64,000 nt of DNA from Adiantum capillus-veneris (taxonomy: Eukaryota; Streptophyta; Polypodiopsida; Polypodiales; Pteridaceae), in the NCBI GenBank assembly GCA_014529385.2, contig CM043969.1, forward strand, positions 19,016,446-19,080,445, given 5' to 3'. Positions 54,206 through 64,000 of the stretch are shown piece by piece; position 1 is the stretch's first letter; each line of letters begins with the position of its first letter. The translations under genes and the position numbers were made by a program. Under the pieces are notes generated by a model, which was given only the letters and a program-made list of their open reading frames with translations, did no database searches and had not been told where the DNA came from.

Positions 54206-55446
54206 CCTTCCGGCTCCGTGCAAAATATGGCAGCTCTGTCCAGATGTTCGACAAGTACACTAACAAGCCTTAGGCGATGCTGTTGTGTGTGAGAGAATCT
54301 CAACCGTCGAATAGATTTTTGTATCTAATGAATGATATTAAGCTTTATGGGGCTTCATTTCAGAAAATCCCCTTAAGCCAACCAAGTAAAAAAATTACCA
54401 CTAGCTTATAAACAATTAGAGACAACAAAGATCTCGATGGCCCATAGAACCATTTGACATCCTAGTTCTCTCGTCATTTTGGACATTAGAGTCACTAATC
54501 CAAATACAAAATTTTTTAGACCTTGACTTTTAAGGTCAAAATTATGAGAGTTGGGATTTGGTATGCCAACATCCATGATTCATCCACTATGGTGCTCTAT
54601 ATTTAACCTAGAAAGTTAAGGTTAGCTAAAAGTAAAACCAAGACTTTTCATTGTTAATTAAGCTTCACATAGCAACCACAATATGGGAGGGAGGAGGCAA
54701 AGAAAATTTGATTTATCTCTTAAACATATACTCCAATGGTAATGCTGGACTAATTTGAGAGCTTCGAACCAATTTCATTCGATTAATGGAGATGATGGCC
54801 CATCTTTACCACTTCTTAACATTTTGGGAACATCAGAACTAGTTTGCCTTAATTTCTTGACATAGATCATGTTTTTATACTTCAGAAGAGAATGAGTTCG
54901 GTGCAAAGTACACGATACTAATTGTACTGCAAACATATGATGGAAGGTGTTCAATACTTAAACTGTTTGGTTGCTTTGTCTGAATCTTTTACCTTGCTCT
55001 AGGTGATTTTAAGATTTCTTTTTCATCTCTTGTTTTAAAGGCTCTGCAACATTTCTTCTTACTATTCCCAAACCCCTTTAGTGGAATGCCAATGTGTTTT
55101 TTCTTCATTGATTATATCCTTTTGGTCCCAATAACATATAAGTCTCCCAAAAGCACAAAAGTTTTGAATTAGATGTTATGGATAGTAAAATAAATTTGCA
55201 TTTGCAGCTATTATGTGTAGAAACTCACATATCGTATAGAGGATGCTTTTGTCTATGCCAAAAAAAAAAGCATATATCGTTTAAAATACTCCCATAGGGA
55301 AAGTTCCCTTCCCTCGTCACTTTTTATCGCCTCTATTGTTGGAGCCAGACTTATGCTTCTCCTCCAATGTTGGAGATACTTTTAAAAAAAAAAAACCTAG
55401 AAAGGAGAAGTTCATAATCTTGAAATTAGTGCAAAGCCATCATGGT
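54206..55446. other. No gene seen
   Basis: AT-rich spacer between the duplicated fragments and element H; no supported feature. Confidence 0.5.
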
Positions 55447-55559
55447 TCTCAGGCCAAGGGCCAGAACTGACATGCAGTCAAGGGGTGTTGTATTAGATGG
55501 CTAAGAGCCTATATATGGCATGGTTGGGTGAAGAGTTGGATGGTCCAGTCACGGTCTCA
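55447..55559 (+). repeat. 5' LTR of element H
   Basis: About 113 bp starting TCTCAGGCC (3' copy TGTCAGGCC) and ending GGTCTCA. It contains CTATATATGGC, a possible TATA box. Confidence 0.65.
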
Positions 55560-55562
55560 TAT

Positions 55563-55575
55563 TGGTATCAAAGCC
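55563..55575 (+). other. Primer binding site of element H
   Basis: TGGTATCAAAGCC, one mismatch from the initiator-Met type. Confidence 0.7.
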
Positions 55576-58195
55576 ATGGAGAAGGAGAGGACGTGGTGGA
55601 GCGGCATGGTTCTCTCTCTCTCTCTCTCTCCTCTATCATTCTCTCATGGAAGTGTCCATGACGAGCTTTGTTCGGCAAGGAGCCAAGCAGGAATGGAGGG
55701 AAAGAAAATCGTGGAGCTTAGGCTTGCTGTCATACACGGGCTTGCATGCTTTGCATGACCGCGGGAGTAAGTGAAGAAGACGTCGAGGCCACAGAAAATG
55801 GCTCCTCCATGGCGAGGCTTGTCAAGGCCGACAGACAACGTGTGCGTAAGCACCCTTACACACATGAGGTGGTCGGAATCAACCTCTGTGAAATTTAGAG
55901 CTCTGGGGCTCGGCCATATCGTGGAGACCTGCTGAGCAAAATTTGTCATAGGCTGGAGGAACGATGAGCAACACCGCAAGTGCTTGGTTGAGTTCTTCCT
56001 TGTGTAGCAGACGGTGACCTCCTTCGCTTATTTGTTGAACTTGAATTTTTATAAAGTTTTAGGCCTTGGCCTTCACACATGGCCAAACCCCTTGCCCTTT
56101 TGAAGAGGAGATTCACCCTGACTTTGAGGAGAATCATCTCGGGAAGGAGTATCTTAAGGAGAATCATCACCCGACCTTGTTTGGGAGCAGAAGTTGACCT
56201 TAACAAAAATTGATGGCTTCTTCACCAGTCAATTACTGAAAATTTAAACCTCGTACTTACACAATCGCATCAAGTGTGACTCGGCACTATTAAAAGGGGA
56301 TTAAACAGGCAAGGCCTTGCAATACTATTTAGCTTAGCACGGCTATGTTTGATTGAGGTTGTTTCGAACTTCTTGCAATCGGCAACACTCTCTTTCGGCA
56401 CGAAAATTTTGGCAAGTTACTTTGTCAATTTCTTTGAAGCTTTAAGCCACCAAAGAACAAGGAAATGCAGGACGTTACACTTGACGGCAAACTGGTAGTG
56501 GTTTGAGGTTCAAGGAAGCTCAAAAGCATAGGCCATGTGGCCAACATGGCAAGTTGATTCACGGCTATGAGGTGTGCATATTTTTTGCACTTTCCTTGTC
56601 TGGTTAGTTCCAATTATGCAGTTGTTGTTTGTTATGCTAGATCAAGGTTCACTTGGCCTCTGAGATGGTGTTTTGATCATTGAACAAGGCTCACTAACTA
56701 ACTATAAACATCTACATACAGTATAACACTCAGGAGTTGGCTCTTAAGATTTTTTTATCATGCATGGCATGTGCATATCTATAAGGGCAATGTCACAAGG
56801 CTTCCTTTTTCATGCTTATGGTATAATACCTACCCACAGTCTCGAGTATGCTATGAGCATATCAATTTGGGGGAGCTTTACCACTGTATGGCATGACCAT
56901 TCAATGGGTGCTTCTTTTATATCTAAGACACGTTCTAGGCAAAGGTGCTCGACATGGCCGACCACTAGTTATAGACAGGGGTTTCTCTATTTTCATGTTC
57001 TAGATTTGCATTTTTGCTAGGACATGGTTCCTAGACGAAGTTTTCCAGAGTTTTCGTTGATCGAGACAAACCTATATGGTCAAGGACATCAGTAATCAAG
57101 TCAAGCAGGTACTAGGTACATACCTTGCAAGTATTTTTCTGCTTTTCAATACGATGTACAATTTGACAAGGTTGATTCTTTATGAATGCTTGACAAGGTC
57201 GACTTTCTTTTGCTATGAGATCTATCACTTGGCAAGAGTATCTATTAGCTATGAGCACAAGAACTCGATGAGTACTTATGTTAAGCAAGGCTTCAATTTC
57301 AGCATGTGGCCAGGGGGACTTGGCTTCTGCAGGTTATTACATACCAAGAGGGCGTATATGGTACATACGATAACTCAGCCAAGTAGTAGATATGGCTATG
57401 AGCCAGATTCAAGTGAGTTTTTTACTTTTGAGTTACTAGAAAAATCACCACAAGTGGTCGATAAGGTTACAACTTCCAAGTTCCTATTTTTTTAATTATT
57501 TATTTTAACCTTTATTTGCAGAAGATTATTTCTTAGTATGCAAAGCAAAGTGATTTGACAAAATTCATGAGAAGCAAGGCTTCTAACCTGTGCCCAGGTA
57601 TTGCCCATTGATTTGAGATCAAGGGCAATGTCCCACAGGATTGGGATTTAGGCAAAATAGGGATATAAGCTCACATTTTACGTATGTGATGTATCTAGGC
57701 CAGAATAGACTGTGAATGGAACTTCTGGTATTGGCTCAAACTCTTGAGGCGGTCATTATAGACAAGGGCTTGCACTTATGCATGCACATCATGATAGTCA
57801 GGTAGAAGGTACTTCACCTCTCATTGTTTACACTTCCACTATAACACCAACTACACTATCAAGGATGCAATAAGCTAGTGAATGCTTTTAATGATTTAAT
57901 CTAACGAACTTCATTCACGAGAAAATCGCCATAAGTACGTCCATCTGATAAAGTCTCGACCACATACAAGGTAGGTGATTCAAGCTATGACTGATGTTGT
58001 TTGGCTGCATCTCTATGAGAGAGTGTTGTACAAGCCACTTGTCGTATGCTTATAGGATAAGCTACAAGCCAAGCATACAATGCACAATAGAAAATGCAAA
58101 AGAGGGTCTATGAGCTGAACTCGAGACGGGAAATATATCATGCAAAGACAAGGCCTCACCAGTTGGTATAGATCAAGGGATTTTCCTCAGCCCAA

Positions 58196-58199
<4 letters not shown>

Positions 58200-58260
<61 letters not shown>
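58200..58260. repeat. (TC)n(TATC)n microsatellite
   Basis: About 24 TC units followed by three TATC units. Confidence 0.95.
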
Positions 58261-58261
<1 letters not shown>

Positions 58262-59802
58262 TTTGCCTTAATCTCTGAGGAGATAATGAAATTAGGTATG
58301 ATTTCACCAAAATATTTCTAAGTCGGTATGGTAACAGGAAGGGTTAAGAGCCATCTATTTTTGAAGGGCTACGAGCCATCTACATTCAAATGGCTACGAG
58401 CCATCTTTTTGTAATCCATCAATGATTGCTACTAACATCAAATAATTCTATCCAGTTGAGTACCCATCGATTTTAGTGGGCAAGCAAGAGTCTTGCCATT
58501 GGTAATTTTTTGGGTGTTTCTTTGGCACTACATACTTTTAGTGTGAACATCAAGTTGAGTTATTGAAAGTATTAAACTTGTAAAGGCTTATCTCTACCAA
58601 GTTGTATAGAAGAAGCCAACATTTCAGACAACACCAAATGTCCATAGAAAAACCCACGATTATGGACTTTCAAGTCTACCAAAGATTCCAACTTCAATGG
58701 ATCTCTTACTTTGTCTATAGCATTGAGAGTGTCTATAGGAGCACAGTTTTGGTGGAAGGCCCAACTCGCGATTAGTAAATCACTCATTAAGTGTTGATTG
58801 TTAATCCTTGGAACCTTCACACTTGCACTTTCAAGGAAAGATCTTCTCATATACCGTGGTAATCGTCGTAACATTTGGAAGCTGCTAAGGATTTTAGATT
58901 ACCAAGGCAAGAGTAGTAACTATCAGGCAATTGTCTGTGTCTATTCGCTAATTTCTCTTAGTGTTTAGTTGACAGGTTATGTCAGTACTGAGCCCTTTTA
59001 AGTAGGGCTTTGATACTCCACGGTATGTTTTTAACTTCATCTCAATATGTAATTTTCTTGTTCCTGTTTGTATATGCTTTGATTAACTATTCTTAGAATG
59101 GGATGTATATGCTACTTCCATTTTTCTTGACAGACGCATGACAAGGTCATGTTGGAGCAAAACACTTTAGAAAAGTAGTGTATCAAGTAATTTTCGCACT
59201 TCGCAGTGATAGGCCTATATGGTATGGTTTTGTTTGGCACATGTTGTTAGTCATAGGTGTACAACATGGTCAAGGAACTCATGGAGTTCATTTTAGCCAA
59301 TGTGGAGTGAGATTCATGAGGGTCCTCTTGCTCATGTTGGTGAGTCTTGTAGTTACCTCCACACACAAGTACATCTTGTACTTGCTGAATGTCACTTATT
59401 TTTCAAACATCATTTTATGAGACACATTCCGCATGTGGAGAATATGAGTCTTTAGGACTGACACTAGCGCATGTCTCCTGATGATGTGTCACGACCAAGT
59501 CCGTAAGTGCTGGTCACATCCGTTTATTAGACCATTTTGAACACATAATACCGGGAGCAATTTCAATGGCAAAAAATTATTGGGTACTAAGTACATACTT
59601 GTTGAGGTTTGAAGTGCAGTAAACAACATTGATGGATGGTTGTTTATATATATAGCACGGCTATGTTCAACTAATGAAAATGTTTCATTGTTGTACCTCG
59701 ATGTGATTGAGTTTTCACATTCTACTATGGTCCAACTTTTGATGCAAAATTTTCACGTCATAATCGTGGAAATCCTAGGCATGGAAATGCGGGTGCGATT
59801 AG

Positions 59803-59860
59803 GTTTGTGTTAAATGCATGTACACTAGGTGTTATGCACCCTAGTGTTTAACACAAGCTT
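59803..59860. repeat. Imperfect inverted repeat
   Basis: TGTGTTAAA and CACTAGGTG on the left are mirrored by CACCCTAGTG and TTTAACACA on the right, with a small internal bulge and a 5-7 nt loop. Confidence 0.8.
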
Positions 59861-60216
59861 GTTTGAAACGACATGCAAGTTCATGGAAAACATAACATAA
59901 GAAGCATATTGCACCACAGGTGGAGTGTTTCTATGAGATTTAGTGTGGATTTACCAACTACCATACGAGGTGCGCACTCGGTATGGGTGTTTATTGATAG
60001 ATTGATTAAATTGTATACGCTTATTTAATCAGGTCCACTCTTTAACCAAGTTGGTTCATTCCAATCTATATAGCTTATATGGATTGCATCGCAATTTTGT
60101 GAGTAATTGAGAACGCACGTTTATCAATCAATTTTAAAGGACTGTCTATAAACGGGTGGGAAGAAAACAAGAACCACCACTCATCTAAAGACAAATGGGA
60201 AGTTGGTAAGTATTAA

Positions 60217-60825
60217 CCTAGTGCTAAAGGATATGCTAAGAGCATACGTTAGCGAGAAGAAACCCATCTGGCAAAGATTACCTTTCCAGTTTGGGGTTTG
60301 TTCATCATGATGCAAAGCATGTGGCGATTGGGTTTAGTCCCTGCATGTTATTGTAAGGTTTTCAATCTTGATCACCAGTTGATGAGATTGCCTATTACTA
60401 AGAAATGATAGCAAGCCAAGAACTTGGTCGGTGGTGCTGACCTAAGAAAGCGTGCCACTTTCATGGAAAGTTGTGATGAGGTATTCTTGCACGTTTCAGT
60501 ACTTTCAGAAATTCTGAAACCTGATTGAGAATTTAGACACCTCTAAGTTGTAGTAACTCATTAAATGTACTCAAGTGAGTTATAAGTTGAGTCTACACGC
60601 TGCTGTATCCATCCAGTTTTGGATACAATTAGTTGCAAAGGGACAAAAACTTGGAAAATCAAGATGTTTTTCTTGGTTTCGTTGAACCTCATACTACACT
60701 ATATATCGATGAAATGGGTGGTTGGCCCGATTGAGGGATGCCACTGTGGAAAATATTATTGTTCTTAAGAAGATATAACCACTTTTATTTTTGAGGATTA
60801 AAACGCTTCTCCAAGGGGGGAGTAA
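60217..60825 (+). pseudogene. Element H pol C-terminus relic
   Basis: Nucleotide blocks match F 31945-32710 in order: the post-catalytic integrase helix, a stretch equivalent to FLKVPEHSESL, the conserved LSPRYCGPF area now lost, and the final GAAAACG-CTTCTCCAAGGGGG end. Stops occur in all frames, so only nucleotide similarity remains. Confidence 0.65.
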
Positions 60826-60941
60826 TGTCAGGCCAAGGACCAGGGAGGACATGTGGTCAAGGGGTGCTGTATTAGATGGCTAAGAGCATATATATGGCAT
60901 GGTTGGGTGGAGAGATGGATGGTCCAGTCCCCCGTGGTCTA
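60826..60941 (+). repeat. 3' LTR of element H
   Basis: About 116 bp beginning TGTCAGGCC. The end near 60941 is uncertain because it has no clean CA terminus. Confidence 0.65.
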
Positions 60942-61196
60942 TATGCCATGTCATAGGAAACCTATTAGGTTCAATTTCAAGCATTAGCTGCAAATACAAT
61001 ATGATATCAATGAGCTACCTACGTGCACATCGCCTTCTGTGACACATCACTCCAAGTGGTGCCTTTTTACATATCCGTGACCGATTGCAAATGGATGCTT
61101 CTTGCACCACTTACTCTAGAAAACATAGGTGATTGCATAAAATGCAGCCTTCACTTGCACTATGTTTGCATCGATAGCCCTACCAGCCTTGCCATG

Positions 61197-61436
61197 CTAC
61201 CAAAAAAGATCAACCATGCAAGTGTAATGATCTCCATCCATTGTAATGACATATGGTCCCCTCATACTATCTAGGATAATTTGTCCATCATTCACTAGAC
61301 CTAAGTGGCTACATGTATTGATCAGCACACTAACAAAAGTGATTATAGTTGGGGAGGTGCCCTCTTGTTGCATGCAATGAAAACATATAGAGCTTGCTTT
61401 GCAGTCCTTGTTGTGCACACCCTCCTGTAACTGCAT
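61197..61436 (-). pseudogene. PPR-like protein fragment
   Basis: A minus frame of 79 codons. It contains CFHCMQQEGTSPTIITFVSV, LINTCSHLGLVNDG and HYTCMVDLF, which match the repeating pattern of PLS-type pentatricopeptide repeat proteins (M-x-x-EG-x-P-x-x-TFVSVL-x-x-CSH-x-GLV-x-x-G then HY-x-CMVDL). These bind RNA in plant organelles. Only about two repeats remain, ending in a stop where the C-terminal repeats should follow, and upstream sequence is not PPR-like. It is a relic or a retrocopied fragment. Confidence 0.65.
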
Positions 61437-62055
61437 TCCAAGAGTTTATATCTCAGGGGGTTCACAATTCAGTACCCCCTATATAAGTGCATTTGCGGGG
61501 TATTAAAAACCCCCTCTTTTAACATGTCTAAATGAATAAAATGACCCCTTATTTTAGGATTTTTTTCCAAAATTAAATATGAAAACCCCTTATTTTAATG
61601 TATCTCTGTTAAATAGCCTAAATTTTAAGCATCTAAAACCCCTCCTTTCGAACTCACATTATACATTAACATGATTACATAGTGCACCCCCGAGGTTTTT
61701 ATGTGGCAAGAAATCTAACTTTGTTAGCTGAAAACACCCAAAGCCTCCTTGTCACAACAATGTGATCATATCTTGGAATCCACGAGCTCCAAGTGCACAC
61801 ATACGAGACAAGAAGCTCACAGCAAGAACTTTTTGGCTTTAGTGAGGAGGTTACACTTAACATACAACTCAATCAAAGAATTTCCAAGCAATACATGGTT
61901 CGGCAAGAACCCCATTTTGAACTCGTAACTGTTTTGAACAACATTTTGTTAGGATAAAGGCGATGTGCCTCTTACCCCGGTCGGACACACCAAAGTCGTT
62001 CGACCGCCCATCACTTGTCCACACATTGTGGTGAGCTTCTCCACCCACATCTTGT

Positions 62056-62056
<1 letters not shown>
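61437..62056. other. No gene seen; repeated AAAACCCC boxes
   Basis: Between 61500 and 61660 the motif AAAACCCC followed by T/C and TTTTAA occurs about four times at irregular spacing. No coding region supported. Confidence 0.5.

Positions 62057-62111
<55 letters not shown>
62057..62111. repeat. (CT)n microsatellite
   Basis: About 27 CT units followed by CACACAC. Confidence 0.95.
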
Positions 62112-62113
<2 letters not shown>

Positions 62114-62142
62114 CACACGCACTACATTCGAACACTCATAAT

Positions 62143-62154
62143 TGGTATCAAAGC
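62143..62154 (+). other. Primer-site-like sequence
   Basis: TGGTATCAAAGC, as in element H, preceded by ACTCATA. It may mark the start of another element whose LTR holds the (CT)n tract; no partner LTR lies in the window. Confidence 0.45.
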
Positions 62155-64000
62155 GCGTGGCAAACAGGGGGGCAGTGTCAAGAGCTTCGAGGCGATAGCT
62201 TGCTCGCTCTCGCCGGGTAGAGAGATTAAAAAAGCTTTGTGAGAGCTCAATAAGAGCTTGCAAGCTTAGTTGAGAGTGATGTATGCTCGTGGAAGCTCAA
62301 AAAAGAATGTGAAATATAGTGTATTCGTAAAGAAGGTGCTGCCCTAAAAAGTATGTGTGTAGAAACACTATTTTCAAATTTGTTTTTCTCCTTGTGGATT
62401 GCAAATTTGAAATTTTTTCTTTGCAATGTCCCTTCATTTTGACGTGGTCTAAAACTTTGCAGAAGAAACTTTTTACAAACTCCTCATTGTTTTGCTGATA
62501 TTCAGCTCAGATACTGATTGTATGCAAAAAAAAATAGATTTTTTGTTTTTGTGCAGTGTGCGAGCTTGATGCACTTTTAGAAGCACGACACATGCTCAAA
62601 GTCGGGTGCATAAATTCTAAGCTAAAGATGCAAGTTTTTCTTCTGAAGAGCTTGAGGGTTGAGGCTTTCTATAGATTTGGATAAGGTCAATTTGAATACC
62701 CATTTTTTACTGAAGTGAAGTTGATGATTGTCGGCATTGTCATAGATTCTTTCATAGGTTTTTGTAGGACACTTTGGAAACAATTTTGTGCTTTGGTTCA
62801 TAATCTTTGTGGATGGATTTGCATATGGTTATGGCACATGGTTGATGCCCATTGTACATGCATTTCAACAAGCACTTTTGAGTGTCGATGAGCTCTCTTA
62901 AGAGCATTGTTTCCATAATGGTTAGTTTTTTGGATTATAATTTTTTGGATGCTTGTTTATGCGCGGTCACTATGTTTATGTACATTGAGTGTGGATTGCC
63001 ATTGTATACACATTGTGGAGCCATTTTGGAATTTCTACTCATTGTTGGCATTGAGTAATGTTATGGTTTATGGTTTTGAGTCCTCTTTCAGTGACTATAG
63101 TGGTCGAGGTTTACTCCCACTTTGCCATACTTTTGGTTGACAATTCTTTTGGTGAGTTTGTAGTGGTCGAGATTATCTCCCACTTTGGCATGTTGGATGC
63201 GGTTTATGATTTGAGAGTTTGCATTGAGATTTTCTCATTTTGCAAGGGACACTCCATTTGATTTTTCTAGATGTCTTGCCGTAGTTTTGACTTGATTTCC
63301 ATATAATCTTTTGATGCATTTGTTGTCATTGGATTGATACGGTGGTTCTCTCTTGTTGTGGTTGACTTTGCTCCCACATTGACGAACATATGGTTGTTTT
63401 TGGACATGGATTGGTGTTCTTGTATCCACTCTCACAAAAGTGAGATTTGTGTGTACTTGCAGTGGCCACACGTAGACTTATGGTATACACTATTTTTGAT
63501 CGTGAGAGTCTACTACATATAGTTTACAAGTAGTCATTTTTTACAAGTTTCATGTACTTTTGGTAGTTGAGACTTGCACCAATGCTCCATCAATGTGACG
63601 TTGCAGAGCATAGTGTGGCTACACTACTCTGCAGAATATTTTGTGCATTGATATGCTTGAGCACTACGAGTGCTGGTGAGCTCTTTTGAGAGTGTTTTCT
63701 CCCCACAGGGAGCTCCTTTCGTTCCAAGTTTGGTGCACCTTCTCTTTGGCATTGGTTTATGCACTACCCTTGTATATGCTGAAGAGCCATAACGTCACTT
63801 ATGGTAGGTTATATATGTGATAGTTATGAGTCCACGATGATGACTCATGTAAGACAATGGTCTTGTTTGTGTCAATACTTGAAATGTTGGCATTGCGGTC
63901 ACATGAGAAACACTAAGTGATGCTACTTTAGACGTAGATGTATGCATGATGAGAGATGATTTTGACACAAAATAGAGAGAGAAATTCGTGTGCTAGTGAC
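62155..64000. other. Possible retroelement leader; no gene seen
   Basis: TG-rich sequence without an extended frame. The block GTGGTCGAG-TT-CTCCCACTTTG-CAT recurs at about 63098-63130 and 63162-63194, with a weaker third trace near 63367. Confidence 0.4.

Larger units (their letters stand above)
55576..60216 (+). other. Element H interior, unrecognised
   Basis: No gag, protease or RT motif could be read in any frame despite the intact-looking ends. The longest plus frame, 57076-57495 (139 codons), has no recognisable motif. It includes (CT)n at 55614-55630 and 58200-58260 and an inverted repeat at 59803-59860. Either extreme decay or replacement by unrelated sequence. Confidence 0.45.
55447..60941 (+). 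mobile_element. Element H, decayed relative of F with LTRs of about 115 bp
   Basis: Short direct repeats at 55447-55559 and 60826-60941 share AGGCCAAGG, TGTATTAGATGGCTAAGAGC, TATATATGGCATGGTTGGGTG and GGATGGTCCAGTC. The left copy is followed by a primer site, the right one preceded by CCAAGGGGGGAGTAA. The preceding 600 bp align with the integrase to chromodomain end of F (GTGCTA-AGGATATGCTA). A target duplication was not convincing. The rest of the 5.3-kb interior is unrecognisable. Confidence 0.7.

Noticed and set aside
58572-58874. A 100-codon minus-strand frame (RRLPRYMRRSFLESASVK) as a gene.
   Set aside because: No recognisable motif and it lies inside the decayed interior of element H.
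55447-60941. Target-site duplication for element H.
   Set aside because: Bases flanking the two repeats (ATGGT and TATGC) do not match convincingly, and the 3' end is uncertain.

Overview
The window looks like plant nuclear DNA made almost entirely of transposable elements. The signs are Ty3/gypsy LTR retrotransposons with chromodomains, initiator-Met-tRNA primer sites (TGGTATCAGAGC), a Tat-type element with two RNase H domains, a LINE fragment, a decayed PPR-like fragment and many (CT)n tracts. I infer a large-genome land plant, possibly a seedless vascular plant; that placement is weak. No intact host gene was found.

Layout. 1-848 and 6410-7521 are unique-looking flank with two related fold-back repeats. 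One fold-back arm is interrupted by element A (849-6409), a gag-protease retrotransposon with 1.1-kb LTRs and a 446-codon reading frame where pol should be. From 7522 to 38110 lies a nested cluster rebuilt here from LTR pairs, 4-5 bp target duplications and reading frames that resume across junctions. The outermost element is E (minus strand, about 5.5 kb once insertions are removed). Its 3' LTR is split by C (7997-26008). Its pol end is split by F (26939-32833), an element with only 123-bp LTRs. Its gag is split by a solo LTR of the A family (34940-36106). C's gag is split by B (10433-16883, chromovirus-like) and by G (17312-24672, Tat-like). C is odd: its two terminal LTRs are inverted relative to each other, both followed inward by a primer binding site, yet the insertion has a matching target duplication.

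38111-64000 holds scattered older pieces: a copia-like LTR with primer site (40212-40490), a solo LTR of the B family with a perfect target duplication (40728-41346), a broken LINE (about 41640-45240) carrying a roughly 495-bp foreign insert, a relic of an A relative (about 45570-46560), duplicated fragments encoding a charged Arg/Ser-rich protein on the minus strand (48293-48664 and 53482-54010), an unrecognised 127-codon frame (48618-49001), a badly decayed relative of F with LTRs of about 115 bp (55447-60941), and a PPR-like relic (61197-61436).

Every gag/pol checked carries stops, frameshifts or deletions, so none looks autonomous now. B, C and E share a strongly conserved LTR segment. 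C and the A relative share a leader segment just after the primer site. All coordinates and alignments were made by eye; identities are estimates.
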